The notes under the pieces: generated by a model
The model's database searches: none
Seen by the model: only the letters and a program-made list of their open reading frames with translations
Told to the model about the DNA's origin: nothing
Part shown: one piece after another, positions 1 to 5,855 of the stretch
How positions within the stretch are numbered: the stretch's first letter is position 1
Layout: each line of letters opens with the position of its first letter
Position numbers and translations under genes: made by a program
DNA from: an uncultured Eubacteriales bacterium
GTDB taxonomy: Bacteria; Bacillota; Clostridia; Peptostreptococcales; Anaerovoracaceae
Assembly: GCA_902797195.1 (NCBI GenBank)
Contig: CADBRY010000152.1
Span: 1 to 8,067 of the forward strand
DNA length: 8,067 nt
Direction of reading: 5' to 3'

Positions 1-381
1 GACCCCAAAAAAGTTGCACTTGAGGCGAACGTCCTCAGTCGGATAGAACTGTTTTCAGGTGGAAGAGGAGCAATGGTTGGGATATCCACCGAAGACCTTA
101 AAAAATGCAATGCCGACCTGGAACACGCGGAGCACATGATCGATCATCTGATAAGGATGAGAGGGGTGGAGATAGCCGCTACCCTTAAAGAAACGGATAA
201 GGGTGTGAGTCTGAGCATGCGCTCCAAGTCCTGGGGCAATGTAGAGAAGATCGCAAGAGCTCTTGGAGGCGGCGGACACATCAAGGCAGCGGGGGCCACC
301 CTTGAAATGCCTCTTGATGAAGCATACAGAACAGTCCACGAATATATAGAAAAAGCAATAGAGGAGGAAGACCGCCCATGA
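1..381 (+). CDS. nrnA: DHH/DHHA1 phosphoesterase, NrnA-like (oligoribonuclease / pAp phosphatase), 3' end only
   Basis: The reading frame is open from the first base and ends at TGA 379-381, giving 126 C-terminal residues; the N-terminal DHH catalytic domain lies outside the window. The visible part is a DHHA1 domain. It has the family's RSK element (bases 220-228, in S-M-R-S-K) and the glycine-rich substrate-binding motif GGGGHIKAAG (bases 265-294), followed by a short acidic C-terminal helix. In Firmicutes, NrnA degrades short oligoribonucleotides and dephosphorylates 3'-phosphoadenosine 5'-phosphate in the cytoplasm. The stop codon overlaps the truB start (ATGA), which suggests translational coupling, and nrnA-truB-ribF is a common gene order in this phylum, usually downstream of rbfA. 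The family call is firm. The specific NrnA name rests on gene order and the C-terminal motif, because the DHH motifs cannot be seen. Confidence 0.85.
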   Translation, partial: DPKKVALEANVLSRIELFSGGRGAMVGISTEDLKKCNADLEHAEHMIDHLIRMRGVEIAATLKETDKGVSLSMRSKSWGNVEKIARALGGGGHIKAAGATLEMPLDEAYRTVHEYIEKAIEEEDRP

Positions 382-1373
382 AGGACGGGATCCTGATACT
401 GAATAAGCCTGGGGAGTGGACGTCACATGACTGCGTGGCCATATGCCGAAGAGTCCTGAGACTGAAAGGCATAAAGAAGATAGGCCATGGAGGCACACTG
501 GATCCAATGGCGGAAGGGCTTCTGCCCATATTCATAGGTCAGGCGACACGCATAATGGAATACATGGATCTTGACTACAAGACCTATGTGTGCAGAGCCA
601 GACTTGGACTCGCTACGGACACTCAGGATGTGTGGGGGCAGACACTGGAGGAAAAACCTGTGGAAGGGAGCTCCGAGGAGGACGTGATCCGGGCTCTCAG
701 GGACTTTGAAGGCATAGTGGAACAAGTACCTCCGGCATATTCCGCCGTAAGGATAGACGGGAAGAGACTCTACGAATATGCAAGGTCGGGAAAAGCTCCT
801 GTTGAAGATGTGCCCGTAAGAAAAGTGCACATAAAACACCTTGAAACAGGAGAAATAAACCTGGATGAGGGAACAGTCCAATTCAGCGTTGAGTGTTCCA
901 AGGGGACATATGTGAGGACCATATGCCATGACCTGGGAGTGAAGCTGGGAACGGGATGTGCCATGGAAGCTTTAAAGAGAGTTGCCATAGGCGAGCTGGA
1001 TCTTTCATCGGCAATAAGCCCGGAGAAGATAAAGGAGATGGATCCGGAGGAGGTCTCTGATATAATAGAGCCCCTGATCCTCCCGCCCGATGCACCCCTA
1101 AAAAAGTTCGGCGTTGCCTTTATATCAAAAGAACGGGCAGAGTATTTCAGACGGGGAAACAGTACGGTGCTGGGACGGGTCAGAATAGACAAAAAACCCG
1201 AGATAGTGCCCGATGCCCGCACGGGAGAGATCCCCTTAAATGCCAGAGGCCGCAGTTATGACCGGATATACCGGGTCTATGAAGAGGGAAGCAAACTCTT
1301 CCTTGGGATCGGATTTGAAGACAGAGAAAAGGGGCTTCTTAAGGCAGACAAAGTATTTGCAGCAAAAGAGTAA
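378..1373 (+). CDS. truB: tRNA pseudouridine(55) synthase TruB
   Basis: TruB isomerises U55 in the T-loop of tRNAs to pseudouridine. The 331-residue protein has the full family layout. The N-terminal ILNKPGEWTSHD is at residues 7-18. The catalytic motif GHGGTLDPMAEGLLP is at 36-50, with Asp42 as the nucleophile. The RNA-binding stretch VPPAYSAVRIDGKRLYEYAR is at 117-136, and CSKGTYVRTICHDLG at 173-187 carries the conserved Arg180. The C-terminal part, from about residue 235, corresponds to the small PUA-like domain of the bacterial enzyme and is more divergent. The ATG at 378 overlaps the nrnA stop by 4 bases and has a purine-rich ribosome binding site (GAGGAGGA, 361-368). ribF begins 5 bases after the stop, so the genes are almost certainly co-transcribed. 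Length and motifs are normal, with no sign of damage. Confidence 0.97.
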   Translation: MKDGILILNKPGEWTSHDCVAICRRVLRLKGIKKIGHGGTLDPMAEGLLPIFIGQATRIMEYMDLDYKTYVCRARLGLATDTQDVWGQTLEEKPVEGSSEEDVIRALRDFEGIVEQVPPAYSAVRIDGKRLYEYARSGKAPVEDVPVRKVHIKHLETGEINLDEGTVQFSVECSKGTYVRTICHDLGVKLGTGCAMEALKRVAIGELDLSSAISPEKIKEMDPEEVSDIIEPLILPPDAPLKKFGVAFISKERAEYFRRGNSTVLGRVRIDKKPEIVPDARTGEIPLNARGRSYDRIYRVYEEGSKLFLGIGFEDREKGLLKADKVFAAKE

Positions 1374-1378
1374 GGAAA

Positions 1379-2314
1379 ATGAAAGTATACTATTCACTTG
1401 AAGAAATAAAAGATATAGAAGAAACGGTGGTGGCCCTCGGCAACTTTGACGGTGTGCATCTGGGTCATCAGGAGATAATACACAGGACCGTGGAATCCGC
1501 AAGAGCCGCCGGGCTTAAAAGCGCGGTATTTACCTTCTCCAACCACACAAGCACCATTCTTCCCAACATGAAGCCCGTAAAGAATATCCTATATGAGGAA
1601 GACAAACTCAGGATCATCGAGGAGATGGGCGTGGACTACATGATAGACATACCCTTCACCAAGGAGATCCTGTCCATGAAAGCGGAGGATTTTATAAGCG
1701 GCATCCTGGTAGAGAAACTGCGTATAAAAGAAGCCTACTGCGGGTTTAATTACACCTTTGGCTACAAGGCCGAGGGAACTCCCAAGGTTCTCATGGAAGA
1801 GGGACTGAAACATGGTTTTGGGATACACGTCCAGGAGCCTTTCATGATCGATGACAAGGTGGTCAGCAGCACATGGATCAGAGAGCTGATCTCCAAAGGC
1901 GAGATGGAGGAATGCAGCAAGCTCATGGGCAGGGTGTATTCCATCGGCGGCAAGGTCATCGAAGGCAACAGACTGGGTAGGACCATTGGCTTTCCCACAT
2001 GCAACCTTGTTGTGGATGAGACCATGGTAACTCCTCCAAACGGTGTATATATAAGCATGTGCACCTTAAGGGGAGAGAAGCATCGTGCGGTCACCAACGT
2101 GGGAAACAAGCCCACCGTGGGGGACTATGCCAAAAACATCGAGACTCATATATTCGATTTCGATGAGGAGATCTACGGAGAAGAAATAAGGGTGGAGTTC
2201 ATCAAACACGTGCGGGACGAGCGCAAGTTCGCCGGCATCGACGAGCTGAAGGCGCAGATAGAAAAGGACTGCATCGACGCCAGAGCTTATCACAGGCAGC
2301 GGGGTGGGATTTAA
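1379..2314 (+). CDS. ribF: bifunctional riboflavin kinase / FMN adenylyltransferase (FAD synthetase) RibF
   Basis: RibF phosphorylates riboflavin to FMN and then adenylates FMN to FAD, in the cytoplasm. The 311-residue length is typical. The N-terminal nucleotidyltransferase domain has GNFDGVHLGHQ (residues 21-31, HxGH-type nucleotide-binding motif), CGFNYTFG (121-128) and SSTWIREL (163-170, the conserved S-T-x-I-R). The C-terminal riboflavin kinase domain starts near residue 185. It has GRTIGFPTCN (200-209; most homologues have PTAN, so Cys replaces Ala here), PPNGVY (219-224), NVGNKPTV (240-247) and ETHIFDF (255-261). The ATG is 5 bases after the truB stop and only a weak purine run (GTAAGGAAA) precedes it, so translation may depend on coupling to truB. 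No FMN riboswitch is visible in front of it. The call is secure. Confidence 0.97.
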   Translation: MKVYYSLEEIKDIEETVVALGNFDGVHLGHQEIIHRTVESARAAGLKSAVFTFSNHTSTILPNMKPVKNILYEEDKLRIIEEMGVDYMIDIPFTKEILSMKAEDFISGILVEKLRIKEAYCGFNYTFGYKAEGTPKVLMEEGLKHGFGIHVQEPFMIDDKVVSSTWIRELISKGEMEECSKLMGRVYSIGGKVIEGNRLGRTIGFPTCNLVVDETMVTPPNGVYISMCTLRGEKHRAVTNVGNKPTVGDYAKNIETHIFDFDEEIYGEEIRVEFIKHVRDERKFAGIDELKAQIEKDCIDARAYHRQRGGI

Positions 2315-2336
2315 CCTTACCGGGCGGAATTAAACC

Positions 2337-2365
2337 TTGCAAGGGATTGCACAAAATGTTAGAAT
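2337..2365 (+). promoter_or_regulatory. sigma-A-type promoter for tRNA-Pro
   Basis: The -35 box is TTGCAA (2337-2342) and the -10 box is TAGAAT (2360-2365), with an exact 17-base spacer and an upstream TG (2357-2358) making an extended -10. Predicted transcription start is near 2372, about 15 bases before the mature tRNA. The promoter lies entirely in the gap between ribF and the tRNA, so the tRNA does not have to be read from the truB-ribF transcript. Confidence 0.7.
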
Positions 2366-2386
2366 ATTGCCGTTGCCATATGGCTT

Positions 2387-2463
2387 CGGGATGTGGCTCA
2401 GCTTGGTAGAGCGTCGCGTTCGGGACGCGAAGGCCGCTGGTTCGAATCCAGTCATCCCGACCA
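2387..2463 (+). tRNA. tRNA-Pro, anticodon CGG
   Basis: A complete 77-base cloverleaf with encoded CCA. The acceptor stem CGGGATG (2387-2393) pairs perfectly with CATCCCG (2453-2459). The D-stem is GCTC/GAGC (2396-2399/2409-2412). The anticodon stem is TCGCG/CGCGA around the loop TTCGGGA (2419-2425), placing anticodon CGG at 2421-2423. The T-arm is GCTGG-TTCGAAT-CCAGT (2436-2452, one G-U pair). C1-G72, discriminator A73 (2460) and G37 after the anticodon are known proline identity features in bacteria and agree with the anticodon. It decodes CCG. The encoded CCA is 2461-2463. Confidence 0.98.
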
Positions 2464-2471
2464 ATTATTTT

Positions 2472-2505
2472 AAAACCGCTCAGGCCTTATGGGATGGGCG
2501 GTTTT
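2472..2505 (+). terminator. hairpin after tRNA-Pro, probable intrinsic terminator and possible attenuator of metY
   Basis: AAAACCGC (2472-2479) pairs with GCGGTTTT (2498-2505). The stem extends through T-C-A (2480-2482) with T-G-G (2495-2497) to 11 base pairs, one of them G-U. An inner CC/GG pairing can form in the loop. The T-run lies within the 3' arm, followed by GTCTA, so the U-tract is short. The hairpin ends 10 bases before the metY ribosome binding site, so it sits in the leader of any transcript that enters metY from upstream. Confidence 0.65.
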
Positions 2506-2529
2506 GTCTAAAAACAGGAGGTAATTAAA

Positions 2530-3798
2530 ATGAAAGACGCGACAAAATGTCTGCATGCAGGTTACCAGCCCAAAAACACAGAACCCAGAGTTATGCCTAT
2601 TGTGCAGAGCACTACCTATGTTTACGACTCCACAGAGGAAGTTGCCGCGGTGTTCGATGATCCCACAAGATCGTTGATCTACTCAAGATTTGCAAATCCG
2701 ACGGTAATGGCTGTGGAAGAAAAGATAAATGCCCTGGAGGGGGGCGTGGGAGCCATGTGTACCACATCGGGACAGGCTGCTTCACTTCTTTCCGTACTTA
2801 ATCTGTGCCAGGCGGGAGACAGCCTGATAAGTTCATCGGAGATATACGGAGGCACGGTAAATCTTTTCGCATTCACCCTTAAGAAGCTGGGCATCGAGTG
2901 TATCTTTGTGGACAAAAATGCCACCGATGAGGAGATCCACAACGCCTTCAAGCCAAATACAAAGCTTGTTTTCGGAGAGACCATAGCAAATCCCGCAATG
3001 ACGGTTCTGGATATTGAGAGATTTGCCAATATCGCCCACAGCCACAATGTGCCTCTTATCGTGGACAACACCTTTGCCACGCCGGTGCTGTGCAGGCCTT
3101 TCGACTTTGGGGCGGATATAGTTATACATTCCACCACAAAGTATATGGACGGACACGCAGTGCAGGGTGGGGGAGTCATTGTGGACAGCGGTAATTTCGA
3201 CTGGACAAAGGGCGATTTCCCCGAGCTGACCCAGCCTGACGAGTCATACCACGGAATCGTATATACGCAAGCCTACGGCAAGATGGCTTATATCATAAAG
3301 GCAAGGATGCAGCTTATGAGAGACTTCGGCTGCTATCCTGCGGCCAATTCCGCATTCCTTTTGAACCTGGGCCTTGAGACACTGCCCATCAGGATGAAGC
3401 AGTACTGCGAAAACGCTCTCAAAGTCGCAGAATACCTTGAAGGAAACGACCTTGTGGAGTCGGTCACCTATCCGGGACTCAAGTCCGACCCCAGCTATGA
3501 ATTGGGCAAGAAGTATCTCAAAGGATGCAGCGGTGTCATTTCTTTCGTCATCAAAGGCGGAAGAGAAACTGCCATGAAGTTCATGAACTCTCTGGAGCTG
3601 GCATCAAACGAGGTGCATGTGGCCGATATACGCACATGCGTGCTCCATCCCGCAAGCGAGACCCACAGACAGCTTACGGACGAACAGCTTAAGGCGGCAG
3701 GTATCGAGGCGGGAATGATACGTCTGTCCGTAGGACTGGAAGACATCGACGACATCATGGAGGATCTTGAAAAAGGCTTTGCAAAGGCAAGAGCATAA
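2530..3798 (+). CDS. metY: O-acetylhomoserine sulfhydrylase MetY (PLP-dependent)
   Basis: A PLP enzyme of the Cys/Met metabolism family, predicted to replace the acetyl group of O-acetylhomoserine with sulfide to give homocysteine. Visible residues are YSR (51-53), the cofactor-stacking Tyr106 in SEIYGGT, VDNTFATP (178-185) with Asp179 contacting the pyridine nitrogen, Schiff-base Lys204 in HSTTKYMDGHA (200-210), and Arg398 in IRLSVGLED near the C-terminus, expected to hold the substrate carboxylate. The 422-residue length, and the insert after the lysine (GNFDWTKGDFP to QAYGKMAYI, about residues 221-257), match MetY rather than the shorter (about 380-400 residues) cystathionine gamma-synthases and lyases. 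The ATG has an excellent AGGAGGT (2516-2522) 7 bases upstream. metA follows 32 bases downstream and supplies the acylated substrate. Cystathionine synthase side activity cannot be excluded from sequence. Confidence 0.93.
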   Translation: MKDATKCLHAGYQPKNTEPRVMPIVQSTTYVYDSTEEVAAVFDDPTRSLIYSRFANPTVMAVEEKINALEGGVGAMCTTSGQAASLLSVLNLCQAGDSLISSSEIYGGTVNLFAFTLKKLGIECIFVDKNATDEEIHNAFKPNTKLVFGETIANPAMTVLDIERFANIAHSHNVPLIVDNTFATPVLCRPFDFGADIVIHSTTKYMDGHAVQGGGVIVDSGNFDWTKGDFPELTQPDESYHGIVYTQAYGKMAYIIKARMQLMRDFGCYPAANSAFLLNLGLETLPIRMKQYCENALKVAEYLEGNDLVESVTYPGLKSDPSYELGKKYLKGCSGVISFVIKGGRETAMKFMNSLELASNEVHVADIRTCVLHPASETHRQLTDEQLKAAGIEAGMIRLSVGLEDIDDIMEDLEKGFAKARA

Positions 3799-3830
3799 AA
3801 TGATAATCAACCTTAGAAAGCGAGTATAAA

Positions 3831-4790
3831 ATGCCCCTGATAATACCCGACAAACTTCCTGCGGCGGATGCCCTGAAGGATGAGAACATATTCACAATGA
3901 ACAGGGCGAGAGCCCAGAGCCAGGATATCAGACCGCTTAAGGTCATGATACTGAATCTCATGCCGACGAAGATCGCAACAGAGACCCAGCTGGCCAGAGT
4001 TCTTGCAAACAGCCCTCTTCAAGTGGAGATGAATTTGCTTGCAATGGATTCCCATGAGTCCACCCACATATCCCAGGATCATATGAAATCCTTTTACAGG
4101 ACTCTCGATGAGGTAAGGGATGACTATTTTGACGGACTGATCATTACAGGATCTCCCGTGGAGCTTCTTCCATTTGAGGAAGTGGACTACTGGAAGGAAT
4201 TGTGTGAGATATTCGAGTTTGCAAAGACTCATGTCTACAGCACCATGTTCATATGCTGGGGAGCTCAGGCGGCGCTGTTCCATTACTATGGAATCGATAA
4301 ATATCCTCTTGAAGAAAAGCTCTTCGGTGTGTTCGAACATAGGGTGGTAAGGCCGAGAAATCCCCTGATGCGCGGATTCGATGAGGTCTTTTATGCCCCC
4401 CATTCCAGACATACCGAGACCAGAAGAGAGGATATAGAAAAGGAGCCTCAGCTGAGGATACTTGCAGACTCTCCCCAGGCGGGACCTCATATACTGTCCA
4501 CGGAAAACGGCAGACAGATCTTCGTCCTCGGTCATCAGGAATACGACAAGGGTACTCTCGCATCGGAGTATTTCAGGGATCTGGACAAGGGAATGGATAT
4601 CCGTGTGCCCTGCAATTATTTCAGAAATGATGATCCCGAAGAGGAGATACTCTTCAGATGGAGGAGCCATGCGAATCTTCTTTTCAGCAACTGGCTCAAC
4701 TATTATCTGTACCAGGCCACCCCATACAACCTTGAGGATCTCAGGGACGGTAAGGCGGATGCATGGAGAGCAACAAGCGGCGAAGAATAA
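3831..4790 (+). CDS. metA: homoserine O-acetyltransferase of the MetA (HTS) family
   Basis: Acylates the hydroxyl of L-homoserine, the committed step towards methionine. The 319-residue protein is a full-length MetA-type (class I glutamine-amidotransferase-like fold) enzyme. The catalytic nucleophile is Cys142 in MFICWGAQAA, and His235 and Glu237 in VLGHQEYDKG complete the triad; these positions coincide with characterised MetA proteins. The acyl-donor region reads ITGSPVELLPFEEVDYW (105-121), with Glu at 111. In this family Glu111 goes with acetyl-CoA and Gly111 with succinyl-CoA, so acetyl-CoA is predicted even though automatic annotation often says succinyltransferase. Its partner metY, 32 bases upstream, uses the acetyl ester. 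The start ATG has only a weak purine stretch (GAAAGCGAG, 3816-3824), so initiation may be partly coupled to metY. A strong terminator begins 5 bases after the stop. Confidence 0.95.
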   Translation: MPLIIPDKLPAADALKDENIFTMNRARAQSQDIRPLKVMILNLMPTKIATETQLARVLANSPLQVEMNLLAMDSHESTHISQDHMKSFYRTLDEVRDDYFDGLIITGSPVELLPFEEVDYWKELCEIFEFAKTHVYSTMFICWGAQAALFHYYGIDKYPLEEKLFGVFEHRVVRPRNPLMRGFDEVFYAPHSRHTETRREDIEKEPQLRILADSPQAGPHILSTENGRQIFVLGHQEYDKGTLASEYFRDLDKGMDIRVPCNYFRNDDPEEEILFRWRSHANLLFSNWLNYYLYQATPYNLEDLRDGKADAWRATSGEE

Positions 4791-4795
4791 AAAAG

Positions 4796-4819
4796 CAGGA
4801 GACTCTATTGAGTCTCCTG
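4796..4819. terminator. bidirectional intrinsic terminator between metA and the convergent small gene
   Basis: A perfect 10-bp inverted repeat, CAGGAGACTC / GAGTCTCCTG, with loop TATT (4806-4809). On the plus strand it is followed by TTTTCTT and should end the metY-metA transcript. On the minus strand it is followed by a T-rich run (complement of the A's at 4788-4794) and should end the transcript of the two convergent genes. The minus-strand gene's last four codons and stop (4805-4819) lie in the hairpin itself. Confidence 0.92.
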
Positions 4820-5059
4820 TTTTCTTCCGGGGAGATTATAGCACAGCATAAGTATGGAGACGATATAACCGGCCCCCAGAAAGGCCATTGCAGCCGGGCT
4901 AAGCCAGTCCATCAAAGGCTGCAGTGGCTCGTCGGATGCTGATGCTGCCGCTCTTGCGGTGAAGGCATTTTGCAGCACTATAGCTGTGGCGGCAAGTGTG
5001 ATGCACAAAGGAGTCAATCTCCTGATGATTCCCCCGGGTCCGTTGTTTTTCTTGTCCAT
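4805..5059 (-). CDS. small hydrophobic membrane (or exported) protein, unknown function
   Basis: I do not recognise this 84-residue protein. It has a basic, polar N-terminus (MDKKNNGPGGIIRR), a hydrophobic segment at about residues 15-35 (LTPLCITLAATAIVLQNAF), a short polar linker (ASASDEPLQPLMDW), a second hydrophobic segment at about 56-76 (AAMAFLGAGYIVSILMLCYNL) and a basic tail. It is either a two-pass membrane protein with both ends inside, or a protein with a signal peptide cleaved near ARA (35-37) leaving one anchor. Coding is supported by an AGGAGG site 5 bases upstream of the ATG (complement of 5065-5070) and by the two-segment hydropathy. It starts 50 bases after the secreted-protein gene on the same strand, so the two are probably one transcript. 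Its last codons (Q-E-T-Q-stop) are in the terminator stem and loop. Confidence 0.7.
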   Translation of the reverse strand: MDKKNNGPGGIIRRLTPLCITLAATAIVLQNAFTARAAASASDEPLQPLMDWLSPAAMAFLGAGYIVSILMLCYNLPGRKQETQ

Positions 5060-5109
5060 AGTGTCCTCCTGAATCTTGATTTTGTGATTGGCGTCAGTTC
5101 ATTGGGCGT

Positions 5110-5652
5110 TTATTTCGGCGCGCTGCTTTTTACCAATCTGTAGGCAAAGTGATCGAATCTTTTTGCATAGATCCACTTCGTCTTGGATGTCTTGCGCCAC
5201 TTGCCGTTGATGAAGCTGTACTGCCTGGTTTTGACCTTGTACTTTTTGTGTATGGGCTTGTACTGGATAGTCCACCATGTTCCTTTTTTCTTGCCTGTAA
5301 GACCGTAAGTCTTGGATGCGGTGGTGGACCAGCTTCTGCTCACGTTGAATGAAAACGCCGCATTCAGGGTTTTTTTGGATATTCCGCAGGTTGAAGTGAT
5401 GGAATTGGATACGGATTTGCTTGAACCCATGTGAATGGTATCGCCGGGTCCTCCATCTGCTCTTGCTTTGATCCCTGTTTTCCAGGACCCTCCGGTCTGT
5501 CCCACATATATCCTTTTGCCTTCGATCTTCCACATATAGCCTCCCCAGTCCCGTGCAGCGTGTGCAGGCTGTCCTGTGAGAGGGGCGATGGTACAGAAGG
5601 AAAGGAGCAATGCAAAGGCAACCAAAAGGACCTTTTTAAATCTCTTTCTCAT
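5110..5652 (-). CDS. secreted, strongly basic, aromatic-rich protein of unknown function
   Basis: A 180-residue protein with a clear Sec signal peptide: basic start MRKRFKK, hydrophobic core at about 8-24, and an A-H-A (30-32) signal peptidase I site. The mature part is about 148 residues with roughly 31 Lys/Arg against 5 Asp/Glu, plus 8 Trp and 8 Tyr, so it is very cationic and probably surface-binding. It contains a Ser/Thr-rich stretch (SKSVSNSITSTCGISKKTL, about 78-96) then a beta-like stretch (AAFSFNVSRSWSTTASKTYG, about 98-117), ending with KWIYAKRFDHFAYRLV. The layout resembles uncharacterised exported proteins of Clostridia as I remember them, but I cannot name a family. The ribosome binding site GAGGAGGT is 7 bases upstream. 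A 5-bp inverted repeat (GACGC/GCGTC, 5675-5690) lies in its leader. No clear -35/-10 pair was found. Confidence is high that it is coding and exported; function is unknown. Confidence 0.85.
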   Translation of the reverse strand: MRKRFKKVLLVAFALLLSFCTIAPLTGQPAHAARDWGGYMWKIEGKRIYVGQTGGSWKTGIKARADGGPGDTIHMGSSKSVSNSITSTCGISKKTLNAAFSFNVSRSWSTTASKTYGLTGKKKGTWWTIQYKPIHKKYKVKTRQYSFINGKWRKTSKTKWIYAKRFDHFAYRLVKSSAPK

Positions 5653-5743
5653 CTACAATACCTCCTCGTGATATGACGCCGGTGAGCGTCCGTTGCTTTT
5701 ACATGATGCGCATCCATGTTATTACCAAATTATGGAAATTAAT

Positions 5744-5752
5744 TGTGATAAT
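5744..5752 (+). promoter_or_regulatory. possible distal extended -10 promoter element for fbp
   Basis: TG-T-GATAAT (5744-5752) is an extended -10 with 5 of 6 consensus bases in the hexamer. The best -35 is TTACCA (5722-5727), 19 bases upstream, which is a poor fit. If used, transcription would begin near 5759, before the ATG at 5769. It is weaker than the element at 5776-5805. Confidence 0.3.
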
Positions 5753-5775
5753 CATGTGATGGAAATATATGGAAA

Positions 5776-5805
5776 TTGTGAAGTTGCATGAGTGTGTGTT
5801 AGAAT
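5776..5805 (+). promoter_or_regulatory. probable fbp promoter
   Basis: The -35-like TTGTGA (5776-5781) and -10 TAGAAT (5800-5805) have an 18-base spacer, with TG at 5797-5798 giving the same extended -10 (TGTTAGAAT) as the tRNA-Pro promoter in this window. Transcription would start near 5812, 44 bases before the TTG start at 5856. It lies downstream of the ATG at 5769, which argues against that ATG as the translation start. Confidence 0.5.
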
Positions 5806-5855
5806 GTAAAGGCAATTGTTATTCACCGGTAAATTTTATTGTGGAGGATAGTATC

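Noticed and set aside
2337..2528. 63-codon open frame on the plus strand
   Set aside because: It runs straight through the tRNA-Pro gene and its hairpin, has no ribosome binding site and resembles nothing; the frame is chance.
3799..3830. TGATAATCA present before metA (3801-3809) and before fbp (5746-5754), as a shared operator
   Set aside because: A single AT-rich 9-mer in two unrelated intergenic regions is within chance, and there is no supporting spacing or symmetry.
3813..4670. 285-codon antisense frame opposite metA
   Set aside because: Long, but it mirrors a strongly conserved gene with complete catalytic residues; it has no ribosome binding site and no recognisable protein pattern. 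It is a shadow of metA codon bias.
5110..5652. Possible lipoprotein from Cys20 in the signal peptide of the secreted protein
   Set aside because: The residues before the Cys are L-S-F; Phe at -1 does not fit a lipobox, whereas A-H-A at 30-32 is a good signal peptidase I site.
5769..5855. C-x3-C-x3-C pattern in the upstream extension of fbp, looking like a metal-binding or radical-SAM-type motif
   Set aside because: The region is probably untranslated: it has no ribosome binding site, contains a promoter-like element, and is absent from the family as I know it.
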